64,000 bases of DNA from an uncultured Bacteroidia bacterium (lineage in GTDB: Bacteria; Bacteroidota; Bacteroidia; Bacteroidales; UBA932): contig CACZXH010000007.1 of assembly GCA_902785065.1 (NCBI GenBank), positions 62,001-126,000 of the forward strand, in the 5' to 3' direction. The position numbers and the translations under genes were made by a program. Shown one piece after another: positions 9,065 to 18,828 of this stretch (positions are counted from its first letter, which is position 1; every line of letters begins with the position of its first letter). The notes beneath the pieces are model-generated. The model was given only the letters and a program-made list of their open reading frames with translations. It did not search any database and had not been told where the DNA came from.

Positions 9065-11512
9065 GGTGTTCCGGAAGGTTTCTCCGAAGATCAGGTAGCC
9101 GACGTTGCCGGCGATGGTGCCTTCGTTCTGACCCCAGAGGAAGGGCCAGTCGTCGTAGTTCTCGAAGTGGTCCGGCTGCCGGAACAGGAGGCCGGGGGCC
9201 ATGTTGCCGGGGATGAAGGAGAAGTCCGCGCGGTTGTTGCCGTAGAAGACCTGCTTCGGGCGGGCGGCGCCGACCGCGGCCACCCAGGAGTAGTTGTGGT
9301 ACGGGTGGCAGCCGAACAGCCAGGCCGGGGCCTTGTAGATGTGCTCCTTGCCCACGATGTCGGGGAAGTGCCGGTGCGCGTTGCACACGGTGGTGCCGAA
9401 GCCCGTCACCTGGCCGCCGCCGGCCCAGTTTCCGAGGCCGATGGGCACGCCGTACGGATTCTGTTCCTCCAGCGAAAGGATGTAGTCGCGGTATTTCTCC
9501 ACATACGGGCGGAGTTTCTCCTTATAGTCGTCGTCCAGGTACGGAATCGCGTCCAGGGCCGCGCCGATGGCGCCCATGGGCATCCGCTCCAGGGCGGGCC
9601 AGACGCCGGCGGTGAACTGCTCCAGATACTTGGGATCCTTCGTGGAAACGTACAGCTGGAGCGCGGTGGAGAAGCTGTTGCCTTGGTTGCGGCGACGGAA
9701 CCGGCTGGTGGTGTCGGCCGCCATCAGTTTCGTGGCCTCCTCGTCCAGGCGGATGGACTGCTTCAGGGCGCGCCTGGCGAGGTCCGGATTGCGGTCCGCA
9801 AGGACGCGGCTCGCCGCGGCGAACATCGTCGCCGCCTGCAGGTCCAGGCCCGGATTGCGGCTGGTGAAGGCCCACATGTCGTCCGGCGTACCGCTGGACT
9901 TGCCGTCCGCGGACTTCTGGTATGGCTTCAGGCGCGGGTCGTAGTGCAGGCCGTCCGTGATACCGGAAGCGTCGCCCAGGTGGTGATAGTTGTCCAGGAC
10001 GGAGTTCGAGAGGGTCTGGGCCATGTGGCCGATCTGCTCGGCCTGGGCCACGAGGTTCAGGACACCGTGCTCGATGTACTGGAGGACATCCGGAACGCCG
10101 TCAGGCCGGTGGAGCTCCACGTAGCGCTGCTCCTCGCTGATGAAAGTCTCGTCACGCTGGGACTTGAACTGCTCCCACAGGGTGATGAGGTTCATCACCA
10201 CGCTGATGTTGGAACCCGTCTCGATGTCGAAGTCGCCGGCGTCGAAGTATCCGCCCACGTTCAAGCCGGGAATGAGTTCCAGCGCCTTGTACTTGGTATC
10301 GGTGGTCGGTCCCTGCCAGTGCAGGTCGAAGTGGTCCGTGCTCGGCGGAGCCTGGAGGTACCCCTCCTTGAACGGCTCGCCGTGCCAGAGGCGGTAGGCC
10401 TCATGGACGGCCATGTGGTTCATGTGGACGGGAATCCAGACATCGCTCGTCGCCACCGTGATCTTGTCATAGACGGACGGGTCGATGATGAAGTTTCCGG
10501 TCTGGACATCGCCGTATTTGAGGAAATAGACACCCGGTTCCTTGAGCGCGGAGAAATCGAACTTGGCGTAATTGTACTTGTAGTACTCGCCCCAGACTTT
10601 CACGGGACCGGAGAAGGCTTCCTTAGCGGAGCCGTCGGCAGCGACCTTCCAGACGGAAGCCTTGGCCTGCACCTTGTCTTTCTTATCCAGTTCGATGACG
10701 GCGACCTTCGGCTGGTCGGGGACATAGCCCATCTGGGAGAAGCCCACGTTCGGCTCCCGGATCCAGCCCGGGACGGCGTTCGGCTCCACAGTCCAGGTGA
10801 CGACCTTGCCCGTCTTGCCGGCCGGAAGGACGGTCCTGAGGACGTACCAGCCGTTCTGCGCGAGCATCCGGCCGTCGTAGAGCTTGATTTCGCTTTCGCT
10901 CGTAACCTTAACCATCCGCTGCGGATCGTCCGGTGCGAGAAGGAACTCGTGGCCTTCGGAGAGCGGCAGCGGCTCGATGAACTCGCCGGTGCCCCGGTCG
11001 TCATACGTCCGGTACCCCTTGAACTGGCGCACCTTCTCCGCGTTGGGCCGCACCTTCGTGTCGCTCACGGCATAGCGCGGGAAGCGGTTGGGCTTGCCGT
11101 CCACCAGATAGGCCTTGTTCCAGTACTGCGAGGGCAGGAATTCCAGGTTGAAGCCCGCTTCCCCCGCGAGCACCTCCGGCACGGGCTTGTCCAGCCAGAC
11201 GGAGATTTCCACCGCCTTGCCCTTGGGCTCCACGACCACGCGGGAATCGAAGTCGTACCAGTCGAAGCGCATGCCCACCTCGATGGTCTGCGCGAGCGTG
11301 TCGACCACCCGGGAAGTCATCGTGGGCACGAGGTCCCACTGCTCGGGAGTGGGGCTCAGGCGGACGGCGCCGCCCTGGATGGTCCGCACACCGTGGTGGA
11401 CCACCTCGATGCCGGAGTCCTTCTCGTCATTGAATCCGCCGCTGAACGGCGGAGCTTCGTTCTGGCACGCCGCCGCGAGCAGCACGGCGACAAAAAGGGA
11501 GAATCGCTTCAT
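9053..11512 (-). CDS. GH9-family glycoside hydrolase with N-terminal Ig-like domain, lipoprotein
   Basis: The 819-residue enzyme has a lipobox LAAAC (Cys16), an N-terminal domain of about 240 residues I cannot name, a CelD_N-type Ig-like domain (about 253-345, starting NVGFSQMGYVPDQPKVAVI), and a GH9 (alpha/alpha)6 catalytic domain. The catalytic base motif is DAGD at 424-427. The acid is in WGQNEGTIAGN (Glu797). GH9 enzymes are mostly endo-beta-1,4-glucanases, though some act on xyloglucan, mixed-linkage glucan or xylan. It lies between a GH67 operon and the regulator, all near xylan functions, so cellulase activity should not be assumed. Confidence 0.9.
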   Translation of the reverse strand: MKRFSLFVAVLLAAACQNEAPPFSGGFNDEKDSGIEVVHHGVRTIQGGAVRLSPTPEQWDLVPTMTSRVVDTLAQTIEVGMRFDWYDFDSRVVVEPKGKAVEISVWLDKPVPEVLAGEAGFNLEFLPSQYWNKAYLVDGKPNRFPRYAVSDTKVRPNAEKVRQFKGYRTYDDRGTGEFIEPLPLSEGHEFLLAPDDPQRMVKVTSESEIKLYDGRMLAQNGWYVLRTVLPAGKTGKVVTWTVEPNAVPGWIREPNVGFSQMGYVPDQPKVAVIELDKKDKVQAKASVWKVAADGSAKEAFSGPVKVWGEYYKYNYAKFDFSALKEPGVYFLKYGDVQTGNFIIDPSVYDKITVATSDVWIPVHMNHMAVHEAYRLWHGEPFKEGYLQAPPSTDHFDLHWQGPTTDTKYKALELIPGLNVGGYFDAGDFDIETGSNISVVMNLITLWEQFKSQRDETFISEEQRYVELHRPDGVPDVLQYIEHGVLNLVAQAEQIGHMAQTLSNSVLDNYHHLGDASGITDGLHYDPRLKPYQKSADGKSSGTPDDMWAFTSRNPGLDLQAATMFAAASRVLADRNPDLARRALKQSIRLDEEATKLMAADTTSRFRRRNQGNSFSTALQLYVSTKDPKYLEQFTAGVWPALERMPMGAIGAALDAIPYLDDDYKEKLRPYVEKYRDYILSLEEQNPYGVPIGLGNWAGGGQVTGFGTTVCNAHRHFPDIVGKEHIYKAPAWLFGCHPYHNYSWVAAVGAARPKQVFYGNNRADFSFIPGNMAPGLLFRQPDHFENYDDWPFLWGQNEGTIAGNVGYLIFGETFRNTLLE

Positions 11513-11558
11513 AGTCTCGGGATTAACGAGACTAAGATACGCATAAAATACCGAACAA

Positions 11559-14500
11559 TCAACCCTTTAGACCCTTTACAAAGGCGGAAGGGGAGACATT
11601 GAACTGTTTCTGGAAGCAGGTAGCGAAATACGATGGCGAGGAGAAGCCGGTCATATAGGCCACCTCGCTGATCCGGTACTTCTGGCTGGACAGCATCTCG
11701 GCGGCCTTCTTGAGGCGGCTCACGCGGATGTACTCGTTGATATTGAGGCCCGTGTTCGCCGTCACCTTGCGGTACAGCGTGGATTTGCTCGTCCCCAGCT
11801 CGGTGGTGAGCGTCTCGATGTTCAGGTCGGGTTCTGCGAGGTGCTTCATCACGATGTCGTGCAGCCGTTCCATGAATTCCTGGTCCATGCCGCCCGTCAC
11901 CATGGAGTTGAAGTGGGTGAGCGGCGACTGGGTGAACTGGCGGTTCGCGATCTCCCGGTTCTTGAACAGGTTCGCGACGTTCGCCAGCAGCAGCTCGATC
12001 GCGAACGGCTTCTCGATGTAACCGTCCGCGCCGGCCTGGAGCGTCTCGATGCGGGTTTCCATGCCCACGGCCGCGGTTAGGAGGATGACCGGGATGTGGC
12101 AGTATTCGGTCGTGGACTTGATCCGGTTGCACAGGGCGACACCGTCGATGCCCGGCATCATGATGTCGCTCACGACGAGGTCGATGCGCTGGCTCTCGAC
12201 CAGCTGCAGGGCGTCTTCGCCGTTAGGGGCCACCAGGACGTTGTACTGCTCCGAAAGCTCCTTCGCAAGGTATCCCCGCATTTCCGGATCGTCTTCCACC
12301 ACAAGCACGGTGTGATGGAGATTGTCGATGGCGGCGGGCATCTCCTCGCTTTCCTCTTTTTCCCGGACGGTCGGAAGCTCCACCTTCGCCTCCTGATGGA
12401 CAGGCAGTTCCAGTACGAACGAGTTGAAATCCGGGACGGAACGGTCCAGCGTGAGGGTGCCGCCGTGCAGGGCGGCGAGACTCCGGGCGTAGGGGAGACC
12501 GAGCCCGGTCCCTTTGCCCTGGCGGGCGAGGCTGCCCTGATAGAATTTCTCGAAGATATGGTCGGCGTCCTCTTCCAGGATCCGCTCGCCGTTGCTGTCC
12601 ACGCGGACGCGGACGCGCTCGCCGTCCGGCTGCGGCTCCAGTGCCACGCGGACGTGCCCGTTTCCGTACTTGCAGGCGTTGGAGAGCAGGTTTCCGACGA
12701 TTTTCTCCACCATCTCGCCCGCACAGTCGACCATGAATGGCGTTTCGGGCAGGGAGATGTCCATCTGGATGTGCTGATCTTTCGCCATCGCGGCGAACCG
12801 GTCGCAGGTCTTCCGGACCAGGGCGGCGAGGTCGTTCGGAAGGAAGGTGGGCTTCACCTCGTTCTTTTCCATCTTCCGGAGGTCCAGGAGCTGGTTCGTC
12901 AGGCTCAGGAGGCGCTCGGCGTTGGCCTGCATCGTGAGGAGTTCCTGCCGGTTGCTTTCCGTATAGTTTCCGCTTGAGATGATCTTGTCCAGCGGCATCT
13001 TGATCAGGGACAGCGGGGTGCGGATCTCGTGGGTGATGTTCGTGAAGAAGTTGATCTTCGCGTCATAGAGTTCCTTCTGCTGCTCGGTCTGGAGTTTCTC
13101 CACCTCGCGGGTCATCCGCATCTGGCGGATGTGGTCCCACTGCCGCGCGAGGATTCCCAGGATCAGGAGGGCGGCCAGGGCGTAGAGGATGAACGCGGCG
13201 ACGGACCGGTACAGCGGCGGGCGGATTTCAATGTCCAGGGCCCGATAGGCTTCCCGGCGGTTGCCCACGCCGTTCACGCGGAACTGGTATCTCCCGGGCG
13301 CGAGGTCCGTGTAGGTGGTCTCGCCGGAGGAGGAGTAGCTCTGGATGGATCGCCGCTTGCCTTCCAGGACGGTCCGGAACAGGCCGGTTCTGGAGGACTG
13401 GAAGTCCGGGGCTGCATAGCGGATGGTCAGGGAAGAGAGGTCCTTGTAGCGGAGACGGACTTTCTGCGTGTGCAAGGTGGATTTTCCTTCCTCGGTCACA
13501 GAATAGATGAGGCCGGGACCACTGGCGGAGATTTCGGTGATGTACAGCTTCAGCGGCTCCCGGTTGGTGCGCTCCGGTGGAGTGAAGCCGACCAGGCCGC
13601 GGCTCGTGCCGAAGAACAGCCGGCCGCTGGACGTGGAACAGGCGGAACCGTAGGAATACTGGTTCATCGTATTGCCGTGCTCCTCCTGGTAGATTTCGCG
13701 GATGGACAGGTCGTCGGGGTCGAGCTTCACGATGCCGTGGGTGGTGGTGAGCCAGAGGACCTGGTCCAGGTCTTCCTGGATGCAGCAGGCGATGGAGGAG
13801 GGGAGTCCGTTGCGGCGGGAGAGGGACCGGAACCGGAAGTTCCCGGAGGCGATCTCGTCGAGGCCGGCGAAGCAGGCGCCGCCCGTCTCCGTCAGGACCC
13901 ACAACCTGTGACGGCTGTCCTCGCGGATGCAGGTGATGTAGTCGGAGGCAAGCCCGAACTCCTTGTTATTCTGGGTGATATGTTTGTAAACCCCGTCTTT
14001 TTCAGTCCACAGGCCGCTACCATAGGTGCCCACCCACAGCGTGCCACGCGAGTCCTCGTACAGGGCGTGGATGAAACTGCTGCCGAACTCGGGGCAGGAC
14101 TGGAAGCGGTCCTCTGACCGGTCGTATCGGTACAGGCCCGCGGTTGTCCCCAGGTAGATGTCGCCGCCGCGGGTGCGGGCGACTGTGGCGGCGGACAGGT
14201 CAGACAGGTAGTCCTTCCGGAGTTTCCGGCTGGGGAAATCCATCCGGTACACGCCGTTTCCGAAGGTGGCGATCCAAAGGTCGTTGCCGTCCAGGCAGAG
14301 GCCCTGGATGTTGACGGGCGCGCCACTCGGCCCGGGGAAGGTGAGGTCTTCAACGGAATTGTCCGTGAGGTTGATCAGCGACAGGCCGCCGTCCTCGGCG
14401 CCCGCCAGGATGTGGCTGTCGTCCACGGCGATGACCGGCCGGATCATGTCTCCGGGCAAATCCCCTCCGGAGCGGCGACCGAGGTGCCGGAACACACGGT

Positions 14501-15461
14501 TCCGAGGGTTGCGATGCAGGGCCAGGCCGTTGTAGAACATTCCCGCCCAAAGGTTCCCCTGGCGGTCCAGGAGCATGGACCAGATGTCCTCGCCGGCGAT
14601 GGAATCCGGGTCCGACCGGTCGTGGGTGAAGACCAGGCGGCGGTCGCCGTCCACGCGGATGATGCCGTGGTCGGTGCCCAGCCAGCAGCGTCCGTCGCTT
14701 TCGGGGACGATGCAGCGGATTTCACTGGCGTCGGTCCGGTAGAGCGTCGTGGTGACGTTGGTGAAGATGTCGGTGCTGAGGACGATGCCGCCGGGGGCGG
14801 AGGACAGCATATGGCCCGCCCCGTCCGAGACGATGTCCTGCCGGGAGAAGCGCTCTCCCGCGCCGCTGTTGATCCGCTCGAAGCTGCCACCGATGGTGTT
14901 GAAGCGGTACAGGTCGCCGTTCGTGGCGAGGAACCAGACGGTGCCGTTGCTGTCGGCCTCGACCGTGTTGCTGTGGAACAGGGCGATGGGGGAGTAGTCC
15001 ACGAGGGTCTCCCGCGCGGGATCCCAACAAAAGATGTCTTCGTTCGCGAACCAGACCATCCCGTTGCGGTCCACGGCGATGTCGGCCGCGCCGATGAGGC
15101 CGCCGGAGGTGTTGCGGTGCACGGTGCGGGTTTCTCCGGTCGTGAGGTCGTGGAAGCCGATACCGCGCGTAGTGATGAACCAAAGCCGGTGCTGCGGGTC
15201 TTCGGCCAGACTCATGGCGAGGCCGACCAGGATGTCGCAGGAAGGGTCCTCCAACGGCTTGAAATGCAGTCCGTCGTACATACAGATGCCTTCGCGCGTG
15301 CATAACCAGATCAGGCCGTAGCTGTCTTGGAAAATGGCCCGCACCGAATTGTCGGGGAGGCCGTCGTCGGTGCTGAAATTCCGGAACTGAGTATGGTTGT
15401 TCTGCGCCCATCCCGCGAGGACGGACGAGAGAAGAATGACAAATAGAATCGCTCTTTTCAT
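11559..15461 (-). CDS. Hybrid two-component system regulator (periplasmic sensor, kinase, receiver and AraC HTH in one chain)
   Basis: This 1300-residue inner-membrane one-protein signalling system senses a breakdown oligosaccharide and activates the glycan locus. From the N-terminus: signal peptide (MKRAILFVILLSSVLAGWAQ), two-component-regulator propeller repeats to about 700 (for example SLYLGTTAGLYRYD-like blades), a Y_Y_Y domain, a membrane segment (VAAFILYALAALLILGILA), HisKA with phospho-acceptor His811 in THEIRTPL, HATPase (NACKYGNG and GTGLGLPYA), a receiver with Asp1096 in SDIMMPG, and an AraC-type HTH in the last 80 residues. I chose the ATG that starts the signal peptide. A start 10 codons upstream is possible. 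It is divergent from the second susC, its likely target. Confidence 0.95.
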   Translation of the reverse strand: MKRAILFVILLSSVLAGWAQNNHTQFRNFSTDDGLPDNSVRAIFQDSYGLIWLCTREGICMYDGLHFKPLEDPSCDILVGLAMSLAEDPQHRLWFITTRGIGFHDLTTGETRTVHRNTSGGLIGAADIAVDRNGMVWFANEDIFCWDPARETLVDYSPIALFHSNTVEADSNGTVWFLATNGDLYRFNTIGGSFERINSGAGERFSRQDIVSDGAGHMLSSAPGGIVLSTDIFTNVTTTLYRTDASEIRCIVPESDGRCWLGTDHGIIRVDGDRRLVFTHDRSDPDSIAGEDIWSMLLDRQGNLWAGMFYNGLALHRNPRNRVFRHLGRRSGGDLPGDMIRPVIAVDDSHILAGAEDGGLSLINLTDNSVEDLTFPGPSGAPVNIQGLCLDGNDLWIATFGNGVYRMDFPSRKLRKDYLSDLSAATVARTRGGDIYLGTTAGLYRYDRSEDRFQSCPEFGSSFIHALYEDSRGTLWVGTYGSGLWTEKDGVYKHITQNNKEFGLASDYITCIREDSRHRLWVLTETGGACFAGLDEIASGNFRFRSLSRRNGLPSSIACCIQEDLDQVLWLTTTHGIVKLDPDDLSIREIYQEEHGNTMNQYSYGSACSTSSGRLFFGTSRGLVGFTPPERTNREPLKLYITEISASGPGLIYSVTEEGKSTLHTQKVRLRYKDLSSLTIRYAAPDFQSSRTGLFRTVLEGKRRSIQSYSSSGETTYTDLAPGRYQFRVNGVGNRREAYRALDIEIRPPLYRSVAAFILYALAALLILGILARQWDHIRQMRMTREVEKLQTEQQKELYDAKINFFTNITHEIRTPLSLIKMPLDKIISSGNYTESNRQELLTMQANAERLLSLTNQLLDLRKMEKNEVKPTFLPNDLAALVRKTCDRFAAMAKDQHIQMDISLPETPFMVDCAGEMVEKIVGNLLSNACKYGNGHVRVALEPQPDGERVRVRVDSNGERILEEDADHIFEKFYQGSLARQGKGTGLGLPYARSLAALHGGTLTLDRSVPDFNSFVLELPVHQEAKVELPTVREKEESEEMPAAIDNLHHTVLVVEDDPEMRGYLAKELSEQYNVLVAPNGEDALQLVESQRIDLVVSDIMMPGIDGVALCNRIKSTTEYCHIPVILLTAAVGMETRIETLQAGADGYIEKPFAIELLLANVANLFKNREIANRQFTQSPLTHFNSMVTGGMDQEFMERLHDIVMKHLAEPDLNIETLTTELGTSKSTLYRKVTANTGLNINEYIRVSRLKKAAEMLSSQKYRISEVAYMTGFSSPSYFATCFQKQFNVSPSAFVKGLKG

Positions 15462-15599
15462 TATTCGTTCTTTGGCATCGCAAGGTAGCAAAAATATCTT
15501 TTAAATTCCGGTCATTGGATGTTAAAAATCTTCCAAAAGGGTCGGGGTGGGTCCAAAATGATTGAGAATTGACCGATTTGTTTCCGATTTCGGTCGCGT

Positions 15600-15635
15600 T
15601 TTGAAAGTCTCCGCCTATATAAAAGGGTACATTTG
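15600..15635 (+). promoter_or_regulatory. Promoter of the second susC operon
   Basis: TACATTTG at 15628-15635 is a perfect TAnnTTTG -7 element. The nearest TTTG (15600-15603) is 24 bases upstream, longer than normal, so the -33 is weak, as expected for a promoter that needs the regulator. The 65 bases to the ATG form a leader. The 239-base gap between the regulator and susC holds no gene. Confidence 0.55.
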
Positions 15636-15700
15636 TCACCGGCTGCATAGCACAAAACTGTTTAAACCATAAACATCTAACCAACCAAAACAACGCTTTT

Positions 15701-18700
15701 ATGACCAGGCAATTTTTTGCAAGAATGGCCGCCGCTGTGATGATCGTCGCAGCGGGCCTCCTGGGAACGGTTGCGACCGCCCAGAACCGCGCCATCAGCG
15801 GAACGGTTGTCGATGAGAGCGGCGCTCCGGTCGTCGGAGCCGCCGTCGTCGTCGTAGGCAACTCTTCCATTGGTGCCGTGACTGACATGAACGGTGCATT
15901 CCGTCTGAATGTCCCCGCGGGTGCCAACATCAATGTGTCCTGCATCGGCTATGCCGACCAGACCGTCGCCGTTGGCAATCAGACTACCTTCCGGTTCGTC
16001 CTCGCCGAGAACACCGAGTTCCTTGATGAAACGGTCGTGATCGGTTACGGTGTCCAGAAGAAGAGTGACTTGACCGGTGCCGTGGCTTCCGTCCGCGAGA
16101 ATGACCTGCAGAACCGTTCCACTTCTGATGCCGCCGCCGCCCTCCAGGGCAAGGCCGCCGGTGTTCAGATCCTCAACAACTCTGGTGCTCCGGGTTCCGG
16201 TGCGGAGATCCGCGTTCGCGGTTATTCCTCCAACTCCGGCAACATCGGACCGCTCCTCATTGTGGACGGCCTGAAGGTGGACAACATCCAGTACCTGGAT
16301 CCGTCCATGATCGAGTCCATCGAGGTCTTGAAGGACGCCGCCTCCGCCGCTATCTACGGTGCCCAGGCCGGTAACGGTGTCGTGCTTGTCACCACCAAGG
16401 CGGGCAAGGACGGTCATTCTTCCATTACTTATAGCGCGAAGCAGACTCTCCAGAGCCTGAACAAGCGGGCCGAACTCCTGAATGCGGACGAGTACATCGC
16501 CATGCAGAAGGCTATCGGTAACCTGGATGACGATAAGATCGCCAGCAAGGGTTGGGACGGCAAGGACCACAACTGGTATGATGCCGTGTTCAATCCCAGT
16601 TGGAGCTCCCAGCATGGTATTACTTTCCAGGGCGGCAACAAGAACGGTCATTTCTTCGCTTCCCTCAACTACCTCAACAACGACGGTATCGTGAGGGGTA
16701 AGTACGATGTCTATAATCGTCTGTCCGCTCAGGTCAATGCTGACTACCAGATCAAGAAGTGGCTGCAGGTCGGCACCAACAACTCCATCGAGAAGTGGTC
16801 CTCCAAGAGTGTTTCCAGCGGTTACGGCGGAGCGCTTAACTCCGTGGTCTCCCTGGATCCGCTGACCCCGGCTTATGTCAGCCGTGTCGAAGACTTGCTC
16901 CCGGCGATGCAGTCCACCTACAAGAAAAATCCGGATTATATCCTTCGCGATCCGGACCACAACAACGACTTCTATAACGGCTCCGCTTTTTATGAGGAAG
17001 CGACTGGCAACCCGCTGCTCCAGCGTGCCCGTACCGATGCCACCAACGGTGGTATTACCATCCGTGGTACCATGTTCGCCAACTTCATGCCGTTCAAGGG
17101 CTTTACCTTCACGTCCCGATTCGGTTACCGGATCTCCCAAAGCAGCTCGCACAGCTACAGCGCGCCTTATTATGTGAATGGTATGGCGAAAAGCGACCAG
17201 TACAGCCTTTCCGCCAACGTGAATACGGGTTATTACTACCAGTGGGAAAACTTCGCCAACTACCTCCGCACGTTCGGCAAGCATGACATCGGTCTCATGG
17301 CCGGTATGTCCTACGTCGAGAACAATTCGGACAACGCCAGCATCAGCGTCCAGGATGCGGAGATCCTGCGGTCCTATGAACCGAACTACCGGTACATCAA
17401 CTACTTGCTGGATGCGCCTAAGCGTTCCGTGGGCAATGCTCCCGGCAAGTCTGTCAACATGTCCTACTTCGGCCGTGTGACCTACAGCTACGACAACCGC
17501 TACAGCATCCAGGGTAATTTCCGTGCCGATGCTTTCGACTCCTCCAAGCTTTCCAAGACGGTTCGTTGGGGCTTCTTCCCTTCCGTTTCTGCCGGCTGGA
17601 CCGTCAGCAATGAGAATTTCATCAAGGACAATGTGGATCACAATGTCCTGAGCTTCCTCAAATTCCGCGCTTCCTGGGGCCGCAACGGTAACGTGAACGT
17701 CCTGAGCGGTTACCCGTATGTGGAGACGATCTCCAAGGGTTCCGCTTGGTATCAGTACGGTACGGACGGTGCCCTCAGTTATGGCTCCGCTCCCTCCGGC
17801 CTGTCCAATCCGAACCTGCACTGGGAGGTTTCCGAGCAGTGGGATGCCGGTTTTGACCTGCGCATGTTCAATAACCGCCTCACTTTCGGTTTCGACTGGT
17901 ATAAGAAGAACACCAGAGACCTTCTGGTCAATATCAAGCCGCGTCCGGAGCAGGGTGTCAAGAACACCTACGAGAATGCCGGTAACGTGCTGAATACCGG
18001 TCTGGAGTTCGAACTCGGCTGGAAGGACACCATCGGTGACTTCACGTATTCCATCAACGGCAACCTCTCCACGCTGAAGAACAAGGTTACCGACCTTCAC
18101 TTCTCCGTCCCTCGTCTGGAAGAGGATCCGGTGTCCGGTCTGAACGAACTGGAGCGTGCTGCTTTCGAGGTTGGCTATCCGCTTTGGTATTTCATGGGCT
18201 ACAAGTATGAAGGTGTGAATCCCGAGAACGGTATGCCTCGCTACATGACCGCCTCCGGTAACATCAAGGAAGGTAGCCCTGGCGATGATGACAAGTACTT
18301 CTATCTGGGCAAGGCCATTCCTGATTTCACCTACGGCATCACGTTCAACATGGCCTGGCGCAACTTCGACTTCACCCTTTATGGTGCCGGTTCCGCGGGC
18401 AACGATATCTTCTCCATCATGTGGAGCGCCGACCGTACCTATGGTAACACGCTTTCCTATTTCTGGAGGAATTCCTGGACGGAGAGCAACAAGAACGCCC
18501 CGCTGCCGAACATGAAGTACGTTGCCAACGACTGGAAGTTCTGGAGTTCCGATGCCTGCATTTTCAGCGGTTCCTACTTCAAGATCAAGCAGATCCAGCT
18601 TGGTTACACGCTGCCTCAGAATCTTACCCGTCGCATCGCGGTCGAGAATCTTCGTTTGTTCGTTTCCCTCGACGATTTCTTCACGATCACCAAGTATCCG

Positions 18701-18811
18701 GGCGCCGATCCTGAGACGGCCACGACCGGCCGCGCCAGCGCCATGGGCTTTGATTCCGGTACCTATCCGACCATGAAGAAGGCTGTCTTCGGTCTTAACC
18801 TTACGTTCTAA
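15701..18811 (+). CDS. SusC/RagA-family TonB-dependent outer-membrane transporter
   Basis: This is a complete 1036-residue SusC. It has a signal peptide (to about Ala27), a carboxypeptidase-regulatory-like domain (about 31-105, beginning ISGTVVDESGAPVVGA), a TonB-box-like ETVVIGYG at 110-117, the plug (LTGAVASV, then PLLIVDGLKV and IESIEVLKDAASAAIYG) and the barrel ending VFGLNLTF. It imports oligosaccharides across the outer membrane. Codons in this gene and its susD are richer in T-ending choices than the flanking enzyme genes, as in highly expressed genes of the group. It heads the largest operon of the locus and lies divergent from the regulator. Confidence 0.97.
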   Translation: MTRQFFARMAAAVMIVAAGLLGTVATAQNRAISGTVVDESGAPVVGAAVVVVGNSSIGAVTDMNGAFRLNVPAGANINVSCIGYADQTVAVGNQTTFRFVLAENTEFLDETVVIGYGVQKKSDLTGAVASVRENDLQNRSTSDAAAALQGKAAGVQILNNSGAPGSGAEIRVRGYSSNSGNIGPLLIVDGLKVDNIQYLDPSMIESIEVLKDAASAAIYGAQAGNGVVLVTTKAGKDGHSSITYSAKQTLQSLNKRAELLNADEYIAMQKAIGNLDDDKIASKGWDGKDHNWYDAVFNPSWSSQHGITFQGGNKNGHFFASLNYLNNDGIVRGKYDVYNRLSAQVNADYQIKKWLQVGTNNSIEKWSSKSVSSGYGGALNSVVSLDPLTPAYVSRVEDLLPAMQSTYKKNPDYILRDPDHNNDFYNGSAFYEEATGNPLLQRARTDATNGGITIRGTMFANFMPFKGFTFTSRFGYRISQSSSHSYSAPYYVNGMAKSDQYSLSANVNTGYYYQWENFANYLRTFGKHDIGLMAGMSYVENNSDNASISVQDAEILRSYEPNYRYINYLLDAPKRSVGNAPGKSVNMSYFGRVTYSYDNRYSIQGNFRADAFDSSKLSKTVRWGFFPSVSAGWTVSNENFIKDNVDHNVLSFLKFRASWGRNGNVNVLSGYPYVETISKGSAWYQYGTDGALSYGSAPSGLSNPNLHWEVSEQWDAGFDLRMFNNRLTFGFDWYKKNTRDLLVNIKPRPEQGVKNTYENAGNVLNTGLEFELGWKDTIGDFTYSINGNLSTLKNKVTDLHFSVPRLEEDPVSGLNELERAAFEVGYPLWYFMGYKYEGVNPENGMPRYMTASGNIKEGSPGDDDKYFYLGKAIPDFTYGITFNMAWRNFDFTLYGAGSAGNDIFSIMWSADRTYGNTLSYFWRNSWTESNKNAPLPNMKYVANDWKFWSSDACIFSGSYFKIKQIQLGYTLPQNLTRRIAVENLRLFVSLDDFFTITKYPGADPETATTGRASAMGFDSGTYPTMKKAVFGLNLTF

Positions 18812-18828
18812 TTAAATAGTCTATTGAC

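Noticed and set aside
9167..11602. 811-codon open frame antisense to GH9
   Set aside because: No signal peptide or motif; GH9 on the other strand has all catalytic residues.
15677..18100. 807-codon open frame antisense to the second susC
   Set aside because: Repetitive Val/Gly/Ile-rich shadow of the barrel codons.
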